Assembly (NCBI RefSeq): GCF_000758545.1
Contig: NZ_CP009279.1
Location: forward strand, 3,348,001 to 3,412,000
Source of the DNA: Paenibacillus sp. FSL H7-0737
GTDB taxonomy: Bacteria; Bacillota; Bacilli; Paenibacillales; Paenibacillaceae
Direction of reading: 5' to 3'
Length of the DNA stretch: 64,000 bases
Shown here: in pieces, positions 54,905-63,717 of the stretch
Layout of the letters: each line of letters opens with the position of its first letter
How positions within the stretch are numbered: the stretch's first letter is position 1
Notes under the pieces: model-generated
Databases searched by the model: none
Told to the model about the DNA's origin: nothing
The model's input: the letters and a program-made list of their open reading frames with translations, nothing else
Translations under genes and position numbers: made by a program

Positions 54905-55993
54905 ATGACTTTAAGGCTTTATTCCAAAAGAAATCGACTTATCACTATTCTATTCGCCCTGATTGCGGGAAGCCTGCTGCTGATTGGCGCGATGAATGTG
55001 CAGGCTCCACAAGCAGAAGCACCACTTCTGACCCTTAACGGACAGGAGGTCACTGCAGCGGAGTTCAACTGGCATCTTCAAATGAATCGGGCACTGACTG
55101 CTGATTACTTCAAACAGACCTACGATGCCGACTACTCAGAGAAATTCTGGTCTACCGACTATTCCGGCGAAAAACCAATCCACAGGTGGATAAAAGAATC
55201 CCAGACGCAGCTACTGACGAAGCGGATGGAGTTGCAGCTTGCTCAAGAAGCAGGGGTGATATCGGATATCAGCTATGAAGGTTTTCTAAAAGGAATGGGG
55301 CGTGAGAATCAACGGCGGAGTCAGGCGGTAGCGAATAAGGAAGTGGTGTATGGTCCTCTTCATCTGGAAGCGCAGGCCTATTACAGTTATTACATGAGCA
55401 ACCTTGAGGATACCACGATTGAAGCAATGCGCAGCAACGGAGGCATCGTGATTTCAGATGAACAGGTAAGGCTGGAATATGAAGCAAAGCAAGCTGCTAA
55501 ATATTCTCGGCCGGGAGCTATACATCTTGAATGGGCATCACTGCCCTTTGGTCCGGAAACAGAATACAAGGATCAGCAGGAGGCCATGGAGAAAATGGAA
55601 TTGCTCCGGGCAGCAGCAACAGCAGAAATAAGATCAGACGCAGGCATCCATCAGCAGGCAAAAGAGCTGGGTATAAACGTGGGCGAAGTCAAAATAACAA
55701 GTGCTTCCCGGCGAACAGCAGCGCTGGAAAATCCTAAGGTATTGCTTGCTGCAGATCAGCTTGCACCTGGACAGATTAGTGGCTTGTTTGCTGAAAATGG
55801 GGCCATCCATCTACTTTACTGTCTATCGGTAGAGGATGCAGGAGTTATACCTTTCGATCAAGTGAAGGATGCTATCACACTTCATTTGGCGCAACAGAAG
55901 TTTAGATCCTTGGTGGACGATAAGCTATCCAAAGCTGTCCCAGAATGGAATTACCCAATGGCTGAAAGACTCGCAAACCAAGCCATTCAATAA
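54905..55993 (+). CDS. Membrane-anchored peptidyl-prolyl isomerase/foldase (SurA/PrsA-like)
   Basis: 362 residues from ATG 54905; GAGGAGG lies about 8 nt upstream, and the longer frame crosses the promoter. One N-terminal membrane helix (LITILFALIAGSLLLIGA) with no lipobox cysteine, then a SurA_N-like helical part (LTLNGQEVTAAEFNWHLQ) and a C-terminal rotamase-like part (GAIHLEWASLPFG, LAPGQISGLFAENGAIHLLY). It should help secreted proteins fold outside the membrane. It lies 25 bp before the giant SLH protein gene and shares its regulon promoter, so that protein is the likely client. Confidence 0.78.
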   Translation: MTLRLYSKRNRLITILFALIAGSLLLIGAMNVQAPQAEAPLLTLNGQEVTAAEFNWHLQMNRALTADYFKQTYDADYSEKFWSTDYSGEKPIHRWIKESQTQLLTKRMELQLAQEAGVISDISYEGFLKGMGRENQRRSQAVANKEVVYGPLHLEAQAYYSYYMSNLEDTTIEAMRSNGGIVISDEQVRLEYEAKQAAKYSRPGAIHLEWASLPFGPETEYKDQQEAMEKMELLRAAATAEIRSDAGIHQQAKELGINVGEVKITSASRRTAALENPKVLLAADQLAPGQISGLFAENGAIHLLYCLSVEDAGVIPFDQVKDAITLHLAQQKFRSLVDDKLSKAVPEWNYPMAERLANQAIQ

Positions 55994-56018
55994 ATGTTCA
56001 AGGGGGAATAACACAACA

Positions 56019-59000
56019 ATGTTAAAAAAACTCGCAAAATCACTGCTAATGATGGTTCTGATCTTTACGACAGTGTTCCCAGTAATGGGTGCTTCTGCCC
56101 ATGCTGAAGAGACGTATGCCGATGATTTCACTGCTTTGCCAGCAGCGGAGCTGAGTTCGGAGAATTGGTTGATTGACAGCAGCAATCCTCAATTCTTCGG
56201 CGGAGATGCTACGCGGTTGGTCAGGACATCCACGGATACCGGTTATGCCGTTTATTCATTAACAGGAATTCAGTCGTTTACGCTTCAAGCCTATTATTTC
56301 TCTGGCTCAACAGCCGTAATCAAGTTCTACGGATCGGGTGATGCGACAGCGTGGACGGAGCTTCCAGTCATTAATGACAGTCCCACAGCAACCGGTTCTG
56401 GTTGGTATGGAACAGTATACACGCCCGCCGGTGCACTTCCGAATGATGTCAATTATCTCAAAATCGAGATCAGCGGCGACCTCGACAGCTGGCTGATGCA
56501 GCTTGGACACCTTACGCTCTCCAATGTATCACTTGCACCCCAAACGATTAATGATGAGCTTGATGATGTTTCACAGCTGTATGCATTTAGTACAAATTGG
56601 TCTTTAGATACAAGCAATCCCACTTTTTTTGGTGGAGATCATTCTCGTGCAGTGAGAACAGCAGATTCGGCAGAATCACTTGTGTACCATTTGCATAATT
56701 TGCAGCATTTCATCGTCCGTCTGCATTCCTTTGCCGGGTCTAGCGGAAGCATAAAGTTCTATGGATCGGCGGATGCATCCACCTGGACAGAGATTTCAGC
56801 AATACATGAAGCTCCACAATCTACAGGAGATGCAGCTTGGACCGGGACGAATTATACCCCAGCACAAGGGATTCCTTCAGGCATTCATTATTTAAAAATC
56901 GAGCTCAGCGGCGATTCCGCCCCTTGGCTGATGCAGCTAGGATCGGTCTCCTTGTCCAATCGCTTGCCTGGAGATGGAGGGAACAGCGGTGGAGACGGAG
57001 ATTATTACGTCGATTCATTTGCAGGCAGCGACAGCAATGATGGAAAAACACCTGAGACAGCCTGGAAGACCTTCTCTGTAGTGAACGAGACCACCTTTGA
57101 GGCTGGAGACCGAATTTTGTTAAAGAAGGGTGGAATCTGGAACGAACAATTATATCCTAAGGGTAGCGGAACAGACGATAAACCGATAACAATCACTGCC
57201 TATGGCAGCGGAAGTAAACCGACTATCAATGGTGGAGGCATGGCCGGAGCAGCTGTATACCTGCGCAACGCCTCAAACTGGAGCATCCGGGATCTGGAGG
57301 TCACAAACTATGTTTCCGAGAGAGGAACCATTTACCGGGAAGGCATAATGGTGGAGAACGCAAACGGAGGAACTTTAAGAAATATCCGCATCCAGGATAA
57401 CTATATACATGATGTATCAAGCAGCTTCCGTTATCCGACAGTTTCCGGTGCAGAAGGGGGTCCACATGCGTTCGGTGGAATCTCCGTATATGTGGGTGGA
57501 ACGACGGGAACGGACAAATTTGATGGGGTATGGATCGAAGGCAACACGGTCGAACGAATTGGACGGACAGGAATTGTGGTATGGGATCAGCGTTTCAACG
57601 GAGCCGACTATGCTACGGTCAATGTTACGATCCGCGGAAATTATGTCAAACAAGCAGACAGCGACGGCATCCTCACCTTCGGTGCGGACGGAGCGTTAAT
57701 TGAGCATAACATAGCAGAAGAAGGTGGGAACTACTCCGAAGAAGGCGAGTTTAACGGCTCAGCCGCAATCTGGCCGACCCGGGGCAAGAATAATATCGTG
57801 CAGTTTAATGAGTCCTTTAACACAAATAAACCAGAGGGAGATGGACAGGGCTTCAATCTGGATATCGATACTAAGGACAGTGTAGTTCAATATAATTACA
57901 GCCATGGAAATAAGGGCGGATTCATGCTTTTTGTCGATGCCCGTTTAACTCCAGGAGTGCTTATCGGCTCCTCTAACAATGTAGTCAGATACAACATCAG
58001 CCAGAATGATCTGACGCATACGTTTAATTTTGCAGGCGGGGTTACGCCGGATACGCAAATCTATAACAATACGATCTATATCGGCACTGGGCAAAACACC
58101 AAAATAATCGACCATGAATGGGACGACGCGGGAAATATCAACGCTCCCTATACGTTCAGGAACAATCTGGTCTACAACCTTGGACAGGGAGGTTATAATC
58201 TGCCCGGGGAAAATGGCAGCTTCGACCACAACCTGTTGTATGGAAATCATCCAGTAAGCGAGCCGGAAAATACGAATTCCGTCACAGCGAATCCGCTCTT
58301 GGTTGCTCAGGGCAGCGGTGGAATTGGCTGGAATACAGTGGACGGTTACAAACTGAGAGAAGGTTCTCCTGCACTTGGTGCTGGTGCTATTATTGCAGAT
58401 AATGGCGGTCGGGACTATTGGGGAAATGCTGTTTCAGCAGAAAATCCACCGAATATCGGAGCCTATAATGGACCCGGACTTGATCCTGCCACACTGCCTG
58501 AAGCACCTGTAGATGATCTGCGATTATATTTTCAAGGCTTAAAAATTGCTCCTCATATTACAGATGGTAGAAACGGAGGCATATCCCTTCAACTTCAGTT
58601 TACAAACAGTTCTGGAGTAGACCCTCTGAAAATTAACAAAATTTCCTGGAAAATAGGGGAAGGAAGTGGCCAACTCAGCGGTAGCGAGTCGCAACTAGCA
58701 GAAATCGCTCCGAATAACAAATTTACTTATCCAATACCCTTGCCGGGATTCTCTGAAGGTGTCAAATATCCTCTTGACTTGACCGTTGACCTTGAAGGCT
58801 ATGAGACAATTCACCTCAAGCAAAACATAGATATTAACCGGATGAAGCATCAGTCAGACACAGGAACTCCCGCGCTGATTGATCTTGCAGACGGAACCCC
58901 TTTGTTGAGCGGGTATAACGGTGCGGATGATCTTAGCGGAACAGCACAACTACGCTGGGACAAGGATAACATTTATTTGACTGCCGACATCCGTGATGAT

Positions 59001-60941
59001 GTATTCAGCCATAACGCTTCCGGGATTAATATTTGGCAAAATGACAGTATTCAATTCAGCCTCGCTCCCGGTGTACCGGGCGATAGCCAATCCTGGTATG
59101 AATACGGAATTTCACAGACGCCGGAGGGGCCGCAAATATACCGCTGGCTGTCCATGAAAGGTGCTGCTACTGGAGTGTTGACCAAAGGAACTCTAAGTGT
59201 AACCCGAGATGAAGCGACTAAGATTACCTCATATGCACTGGCACTACCTTGGAGTGAAGTAAGTCCAATTCGAGGAGCGGGAGGCAATGTCTTGAGCTTC
59301 TCGATGTTGGTTAACGATAATGATGGTGCGGGCCGAAAAGGGTATATTGAGTGGGGATCAGGCATAGGCGCTGCGAAGGATCCGGCACTTTTCCGCACCT
59401 TCCAGTTTATGAATGTCGAAGATGAGGAGGAGACACAACCGAGTGATAATGCTGATTTGAGCTTTTTGAGTATGGAGGGTACAGATATTCCCGGGTTTGA
59501 CCGTAATACATTGACCTATACAATAAATGTACCCTTTTCTAAAACAGCCGTGACTGTTACAGGGATACCTTTAGATCCGAAAGCCAAATTAACAGTAACT
59601 GGCGGAAGTGAACTAAAAGTAGGAGAAAATAGCGTCAGCATCAAAGTTACCGCCGCAAATGGAACAACAACAAAGACCTACACTTTGAAAGTGGTACGGA
59701 GTGAAGACCGCGGGGGAACAGAAACGCCTGGCAGTTCGTCCGGCAGCAATAATGGCAGTAACAATAGTAACAGTGGAGGGAAAATAGTTAATCCAGTGAA
59801 TATAATCTCAGCCGGCCGTATTCAGATTCAGGCTTCACCTGATGCTGAAGGAATGCGCCTTGCACAGCTTCCTACTGGAGAAATTCAAAAAGCGATGAAG
59901 GGTGTGCAAGATGGTGCATTGGCACTTGAGCTTACTAAATTAGATGCCACAGCTAAGGGAGTAACCTTTCAATTGCCCGTTACCGAACTGAAAGATAATG
60001 TTATCTCTCTTACAATAAAAGCAGGTGAAACCACCGTGACGTTCCCAATTGACAAGATGGGTAGCAATATTCCGGAAGGTTCCAAGCAGTTGGAGCTGTC
60101 CATTCATTTTGTTGATCCTTCAACCCTTTCTGTTTCATTAAAAGAGAAATGGAAAACGCATGCCGTGTACCGGATCTCCTTGATGGTAGACGGAAAGCAA
60201 ATAGAAACATTAAGTCAAACTGCGGCAATGAAGGTATCGTTTGGATATAAATTGAATCCTAGTGAAGCGCCGAATCAAGCCATCGTCTATTCTATTACCC
60301 GCGAGGGGCTGGCGGAAGTGGTCAAGAACTCCAAATACGTTTCAGGTACAGAGAGCATCACCTTTACAACACGGAACTTCGGATTATACGCTGCAGCGAA
60401 TGGAGATATACACTTCTCTGATGTCAATTCGGACTACGCTGCTATCCTAGAAGCGTTGGCTTCCCGTGACCTGGTGCACGGCACAGGCGATGGCAAATAT
60501 GAGCCTGCCCGCCAAATCACCAGAGCTGAGTTTGTTCAACTACTAGTATCAGCTCTAGACCTTCAGGCCGATAGCAGCAGTACTTTCGAAGATGTGAGTC
60601 CTGACACTTGGTATTACCAAGCTGTCTTAACGGCTCAGGCACTGAAGCTGGTTAACGGACGCAGCGAAGGCTTATTTAGCGCAAAAGAACCGATTACTCG
60701 CCAAGAAATGGCTGTTATTTTGTTTCGCGCTCGGAGTTTAGCTGCTCTTCAGCCGGATTACTCCAGCAATACCGTAGTATTTGCTGATCAGAAGCAAATC
60801 GGAGCTTATGCCAGGGAAGCAGTTGAGTACCTGCAGCAGTCAGGGATAATCAATGGTTATTCCGACGGAACCTTCAGACCACTGAATCTGACCACCCGTG
60901 CGGAGGCTGCTGCTTTGATTTATAGAATTATGGGATTGTAA
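56019..60941 (+). CDS. SLH-anchored cell-surface right-handed beta-helix protein, putative polysaccharide lyase or glycan-binding protein
   Basis: 1640 residues from ATG 56019 (AAGGGGGAA upstream). Signal peptide 1-29 (ASAHA before EE). Two tandem related modules (about 33-178 and 187-318; both hold FFGGD, IKFYGS and SWLMQLG/PWLMQLG). Right-handed beta-helix about 329-820 (YYVDSFAGSDSNDGKTPETA, as in PL9/DUF1565-type proteins). CBM9-like domain about 947-1134 (AQLRWDKDNIYLTADIRDD, WQNDSIQFSLAPG). Cadherin-like domain about 1144-1228, Ser/Asn/Gly linker, a beta-rich domain, then three SLH repeats from about 1465, 1523 and 1587 to the end, which bind cell-wall polymer. It should hold or cut a polysaccharide at the cell surface. 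No catalytic residues could be assigned. Confidence 0.85.
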   Translation: MLKKLAKSLLMMVLIFTTVFPVMGASAHAEETYADDFTALPAAELSSENWLIDSSNPQFFGGDATRLVRTSTDTGYAVYSLTGIQSFTLQAYYFSGSTAVIKFYGSGDATAWTELPVINDSPTATGSGWYGTVYTPAGALPNDVNYLKIEISGDLDSWLMQLGHLTLSNVSLAPQTINDELDDVSQLYAFSTNWSLDTSNPTFFGGDHSRAVRTADSAESLVYHLHNLQHFIVRLHSFAGSSGSIKFYGSADASTWTEISAIHEAPQSTGDAAWTGTNYTPAQGIPSGIHYLKIELSGDSAPWLMQLGSVSLSNRLPGDGGNSGGDGDYYVDSFAGSDSNDGKTPETAWKTFSVVNETTFEAGDRILLKKGGIWNEQLYPKGSGTDDKPITITAYGSGSKPTINGGGMAGAAVYLRNASNWSIRDLEVTNYVSERGTIYREGIMVENANGGTLRNIRIQDNYIHDVSSSFRYPTVSGAEGGPHAFGGISVYVGGTTGTDKFDGVWIEGNTVERIGRTGIVVWDQRFNGADYATVNVTIRGNYVKQADSDGILTFGADGALIEHNIAEEGGNYSEEGEFNGSAAIWPTRGKNNIVQFNESFNTNKPEGDGQGFNLDIDTKDSVVQYNYSHGNKGGFMLFVDARLTPGVLIGSSNNVVRYNISQNDLTHTFNFAGGVTPDTQIYNNTIYIGTGQNTKIIDHEWDDAGNINAPYTFRNNLVYNLGQGGYNLPGENGSFDHNLLYGNHPVSEPENTNSVTANPLLVAQGSGGIGWNTVDGYKLREGSPALGAGAIIADNGGRDYWGNAVSAENPPNIGAYNGPGLDPATLPEAPVDDLRLYFQGLKIAPHITDGRNGGISLQLQFTNSSGVDPLKINKISWKIGEGSGQLSGSESQLAEIAPNNKFTYPIPLPGFSEGVKYPLDLTVDLEGYETIHLKQNIDINRMKHQSDTGTPALIDLADGTPLLSGYNGADDLSGTAQLRWDKDNIYLTADIRDDVFSHNASGINIWQNDSIQFSLAPGVPGDSQSWYEYGISQTPEGPQIYRWLSMKGAATGVLTKGTLSVTRDEATKITSYALALPWSEVSPIRGAGGNVLSFSMLVNDNDGAGRKGYIEWGSGIGAAKDPALFRTFQFMNVEDEEETQPSDNADLSFLSMEGTDIPGFDRNTLTYTINVPFSKTAVTVTGIPLDPKAKLTVTGGSELKVGENSVSIKVTAANGTTTKTYTLKVVRSEDRGGTETPGSSSGSNNGSNNSNSGGKIVNPVNIISAGRIQIQASPDAEGMRLAQLPTGEIQKAMKGVQDGALALELTKLDATAKGVTFQLPVTELKDNVISLTIKAGETTVTFPIDKMGSNIPEGSKQLELSIHFVDPSTLSVSLKEKWKTHAVYRISLMVDGKQIETLSQTAAMKVSFGYKLNPSEAPNQAIVYSITREGLAEVVKNSKYVSGTESITFTTRNFGLYAAANGDIHFSDVNSDYAAILEALASRDLVHGTGDGKYEPARQITRAEFVQLLVSALDLQADSSSTFEDVSPDTWYYQAVLTAQALKLVNGRSEGLFSAKEPITRQEMAVILFRARSLAALQPDYSSNTVVFADQKQIGAYAREAVEYLQQSGIINGYSDGTFRPLNLTTRAEAAALIYRIMGL

Positions 60942-60948
60942 TCATCAC

Positions 60949-60989
60949 AAAAGAGCTGGAGCCTAGTGTATTTGGCTCCAGCTCTTTTT
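60949..60989 (+). terminator. Rho-independent terminator
   Basis: AAAGAGCTGGAGCC pairs with GGCTCCAGCTCTTT, then further T. It lies between convergent genes and can act in both directions. Confidence 0.85.
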
Positions 60990-61006
60990 CTTGCAAGTAT
61001 AATAAA

Positions 61007-61864
61007 TTATTCCTTCAGGCTGGCCACACAACATATCTCATGTCCGCGACGTTCGCCTTGCCATTTGGCCAATAATGCCATTCGCTCTACAAATGGAGTA
61101 TTCGGCCCATAGTGAGGATGTGCATCGATCAATCCATCCGAAACAGAGACCAGCTGCCGCGTGAATATCGAAATGATCTCAAATCCAGCCTGATTGAGTA
61201 ATTCACGCACATTAGCGTCCGTGTAATGATACAGGTGATCGGGTTCAATAAATAACGGTGATTCAGGTCCGTAGACTTCGTTGGTTAATGAATGGCTATT
61301 GGGTATACTGAAATAAATTTTCCCTTGCGTTGTCAAAAGATTACGAATATCCTTCAAAAATGCAAATGGATCGGAAATATGCTCAAGCACATGCCAGAAC
61401 ACTACCGCATCATAACGAGGAAGATCAGGATTTTCAGCCGAGTCATCGTCTTGGGTGCTTTTCCATTCATCTTTAACCAGATCCACACCGTATTTATATT
61501 TGGCATAGGCTCGTGACATTTGTGAGGGTTCAATGCCAACCGCTCTCCAGCCGCCATTTTCAGCTGCATGTAAAAATTCACCTGTTCCAGAACCAAACTC
61601 TAGCAATGCTCCTTTTTCTGGACTGAACATTTCCAGCAGCATTAAATTAAACAGAGCATGATCAGAATAGGTAGCTTGAGCATATTTTTCACGCATTGCA
61701 ATCCATTCTGTATTATAAATATCTGCGATTAAGCCGGTTGTATCAACCTCCGCAATATTCGCTCTAAAGATAAGACCACAGTTGCTACACCGCATCAGTG
61801 TAAACGAACTATACTCATGGAATACGTTGATGGCTGGAGAAGGACCACACAAAATACATTGCAT
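61007..61864 (-). CDS. SAM-dependent methyltransferase with N-terminal zinc-ribbon
   Basis: 285 residues. N-terminal Cys pairs (MQCILCGPS, MRCSNCGLIF) suggest a zinc ribbon. Then a class I methyltransferase: SAM loop ALLEFGSGTGEFLHAA, VGIEPSQ, and FWHVLEHISDPFAFL with IYFSIPNSHS. This type (Methyltransf_23) is common among sugar or small-molecule C- and O-methyltransferases. AACGGAGGTG precedes the ATG. Substrate unknown; it stands alone. Confidence 0.85.
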   Translation of the reverse strand: MQCILCGPSPAINVFHEYSSFTLMRCSNCGLIFRANIAEVDTTGLIADIYNTEWIAMREKYAQATYSDHALFNLMLLEMFSPEKGALLEFGSGTGEFLHAAENGGWRAVGIEPSQMSRAYAKYKYGVDLVKDEWKSTQDDDSAENPDLPRYDAVVFWHVLEHISDPFAFLKDIRNLLTTQGKIYFSIPNSHSLTNEVYGPESPLFIEPDHLYHYTDANVRELLNQAGFEIISIFTRQLVSVSDGLIDAHPHYGPNTPFVERMALLAKWQGERRGHEICCVASLKE

Positions 61865-62233
61865 ATAAAAAACACCTCCGTTAATCGTTTCACTTATTCC
61901 TCCCAGGCCACTAGCTGGGGTTAGGGCATCATAGTTAAGTTGAAGGGCTTGGAGTGAGTTTCATTTCATTCATTCTATTATCAATCTCGATAGAATATGC
62001 TCGTCTCACTGATCCTAAACAAGGTCAAACTTTAATAGATTTATAGTATAGCTTTCTAGGACTTTATATTAGGTGAAGCGGAAATTGGGAATCCTTCTGT
62101 TGTTGCATGATTATAAAGGATGAAGAAGCAAGCACATTGTTACAATCCATGATTACGCCAAAAGATTGTTGGCTTCGAAAATGCCTGTTAATATTGGAAA
62201 TAGAATCATCTTTTAGATTGGAGAGTCAATGAT
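61865..62233. other. Intergenic region between divergent genes
   Basis: About 370 bp. A/T-rich, with TATAGTATAG near 62043 as a possible -10 for the plus-strand pair, but no convincing -35. No gene or RNA structure seen. Confidence 0.4.
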
Positions 62234-62905
62234 ATGAAGGTCATTATTTTTGGAGCTACAGGTATGGTTGGTCAAAGCGCGTTACGTGAATGTTTGATGG
62301 ATGATAGAGTTCAAGAAATACTTACGATTGGGCGTAAAAAGACAGAGCAGCAACATACAAAACTAAGACAAATTCAACTTTCCAATGTAGCTGAATTATC
62401 AAGTATAGAACATGAAATCACAGGTTATGATGCATGCTTTTTCTGCCTTGGGGTTTCCTCTGCTGGTATGAAGGAAGAGGAATATAAAAGAGTAACATAT
62501 GATATCGCGCTATCCGCCGGAACAACATTAGCAAGATTGAACCCTCAAATGACCTTTATATATGTTTCTGGAAGTGGGACGGATAGTTCGGAAAAAGGAC
62601 GCTCTATGTGGGCGAGAGTGAAAGGGAAGACAGAAAACGATCTGTTGAAGCTACCTTTTAAGGACGCATATATGTTCAGACCAGGTGTGATTCTACCCCT
62701 ATATGGCGTACAATCCAAAACAAAAGTGTATCAGATTTTTTATGATGTGATGAAGCCACTTTATCCCTTGCTAAAGAAGTTAAACAGTGTCATTACATCG
62801 GAACAATTGGGACGAGCTATGATTCAGGTAACTATTAACGGTTATCCAAGACCCAGAATAGAAAGCAATGAGCTCAAATCCATGATCAGGAGATTAAATC
62901 AATGA
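62234..62905 (+). CDS. NAD(P)-binding epimerase-like oxidoreductase
   Basis: 223 residues. Rossmann motif VIIFGATGMVGQSALRE, then CFFCLGVSSAGMKEEEY, FIYVSGSGTDSSEKGRSMWARVKGKTE with a Tyr/Ser/Lys arrangement reminiscent of atypical SDRs (HTATIP2/TIP30-like). The last segment FRPGVILPLYG is typical. Function unknown. It overlaps the GNAT gene by ATGA, so they are coupled. Confidence 0.82.
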   Translation: MKVIIFGATGMVGQSALRECLMDDRVQEILTIGRKKTEQQHTKLRQIQLSNVAELSSIEHEITGYDACFFCLGVSSAGMKEEEYKRVTYDIALSAGTTLARLNPQMTFIYVSGSGTDSSEKGRSMWARVKGKTENDLLKLPFKDAYMFRPGVILPLYGVQSKTKVYQIFYDVMKPLYPLLKKLNSVITSEQLGRAMIQVTINGYPRPRIESNELKSMIRRLNQ

Positions 62906-63426
62906 ACATTATCATTAGACAAGAAAAAGCTCAAGATATTAACGAAGTCTACCATGTAGTCCAAAAATCATTTGAAAATGCGGAACATTCAGATCATGAT
63001 GAGCACAATTTGGTAAATAGACTAAGGAGCTCGACAAAGTTTATTCCGGAGTTATCTCTTGTAGCTGAATATGAGAATAAGATCGTCGGTCATATCCTTT
63101 TTACAGAAATTCTAGTGGGTGATCAAACTCTGGTTGCGCTTGCACCTGTTGCAGTACTACCAGAAATGCAAAGCAAGGGCATAGGGAAGCTACTGATTAC
63201 TGAAGGCCACAAAATCGCAACACAGCTTGGATATAAAGGCTCTGTCGTTTTGGGTCATGATAAGTATTATCCGAAGTTTGGTTATAAAAAAGCTAGTCAA
63301 TTTGGTATAGAAGCACCTTTCGAAGTTTCAGACGATAATTTTATGGCCGTTGAGCTTATAGATGACGGTCTCTCAGATGTCCATGGCGTTGTCGAATACG
63401 CTAAAGAATTTTTTGAAATTAGATAA
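62902..63426 (+). CDS. GNAT family N-acetyltransferase
   Basis: 174 residues. YhbS-like GNAT: IIRQEKAQDINEVYHVVQKSF, GHILFTEILV, acetyl-CoA motif A LAPVAVLPEMQSKGIGKLLI with Q-S-K-G-I-G, and VVLGHDKYYPKFGYKKA. Substrate unknown. Translationally coupled to the epimerase-like gene. Confidence 0.88.
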   Translation: MNIIIRQEKAQDINEVYHVVQKSFENAEHSDHDEHNLVNRLRSSTKFIPELSLVAEYENKIVGHILFTEILVGDQTLVALAPVAVLPEMQSKGIGKLLITEGHKIATQLGYKGSVVLGHDKYYPKFGYKKASQFGIEAPFEVSDDNFMAVELIDDGLSDVHGVVEYAKEFFEIR

Positions 63427-63430
63427 ACAT

Positions 63431-63473
63431 AAAAAAGTGGAGCAAATGCTACGGCAGTTGCTCCACTTTTTTA
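63431..63473 (+). terminator. Rho-independent terminator
   Basis: AAAAAAGTGGAGCAA pairs with TTGCTCCACTTTTTT around a 13-nt loop. Confidence 0.85.
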
Positions 63474-63578
63474 TTTGTTTACAGAATCAATTAACACCTT
63501 TAAAAAAAGGATTGTGGAATATCGAGACTGAAAACGGCTTGACGAACGACACTATCCTGTATAAAATGAAGCAGTGAT

Positions 63579-63610
63579 TTAGTAAATTAGTAAATAAGTA
63601 AATTAGTAAA
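63579..63610 (+). repeat. Four tandem 8-bp repeats
   Basis: TTAGTAAA is repeated four times (third unit TAAGTAAA) directly before the RBS of a very short frame. Slippage-prone DNA in a 5' region. Confidence 0.8.
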
Positions 63611-63623
63611 TAGGAGTGGTGCA

Positions 63624-63689
63624 ATGAAAATACCAACAACGTTTAAACATAATCATGTTGTCATGTTGGAGAGTTTTGAGAAGGTGTAA
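63624..63689 (+). CDS. Possible 21-residue leader peptide
   Basis: ATG 63624 follows TAGGAGTGGTGCA and encodes MKIPTTFKHNHVVMLESFEK plus Val, then TAA, 28 bp before the MFS gene. It may be an upstream leader peptide controlling the exporter, or a gene remnant. Evidence is only the good RBS and position. Confidence 0.35.
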   Translation: MKIPTTFKHNHVVMLESFEKV

Positions 63690-63717
63690 AAAATAGTAAA
63701 GGATATGGGGAATTAAA

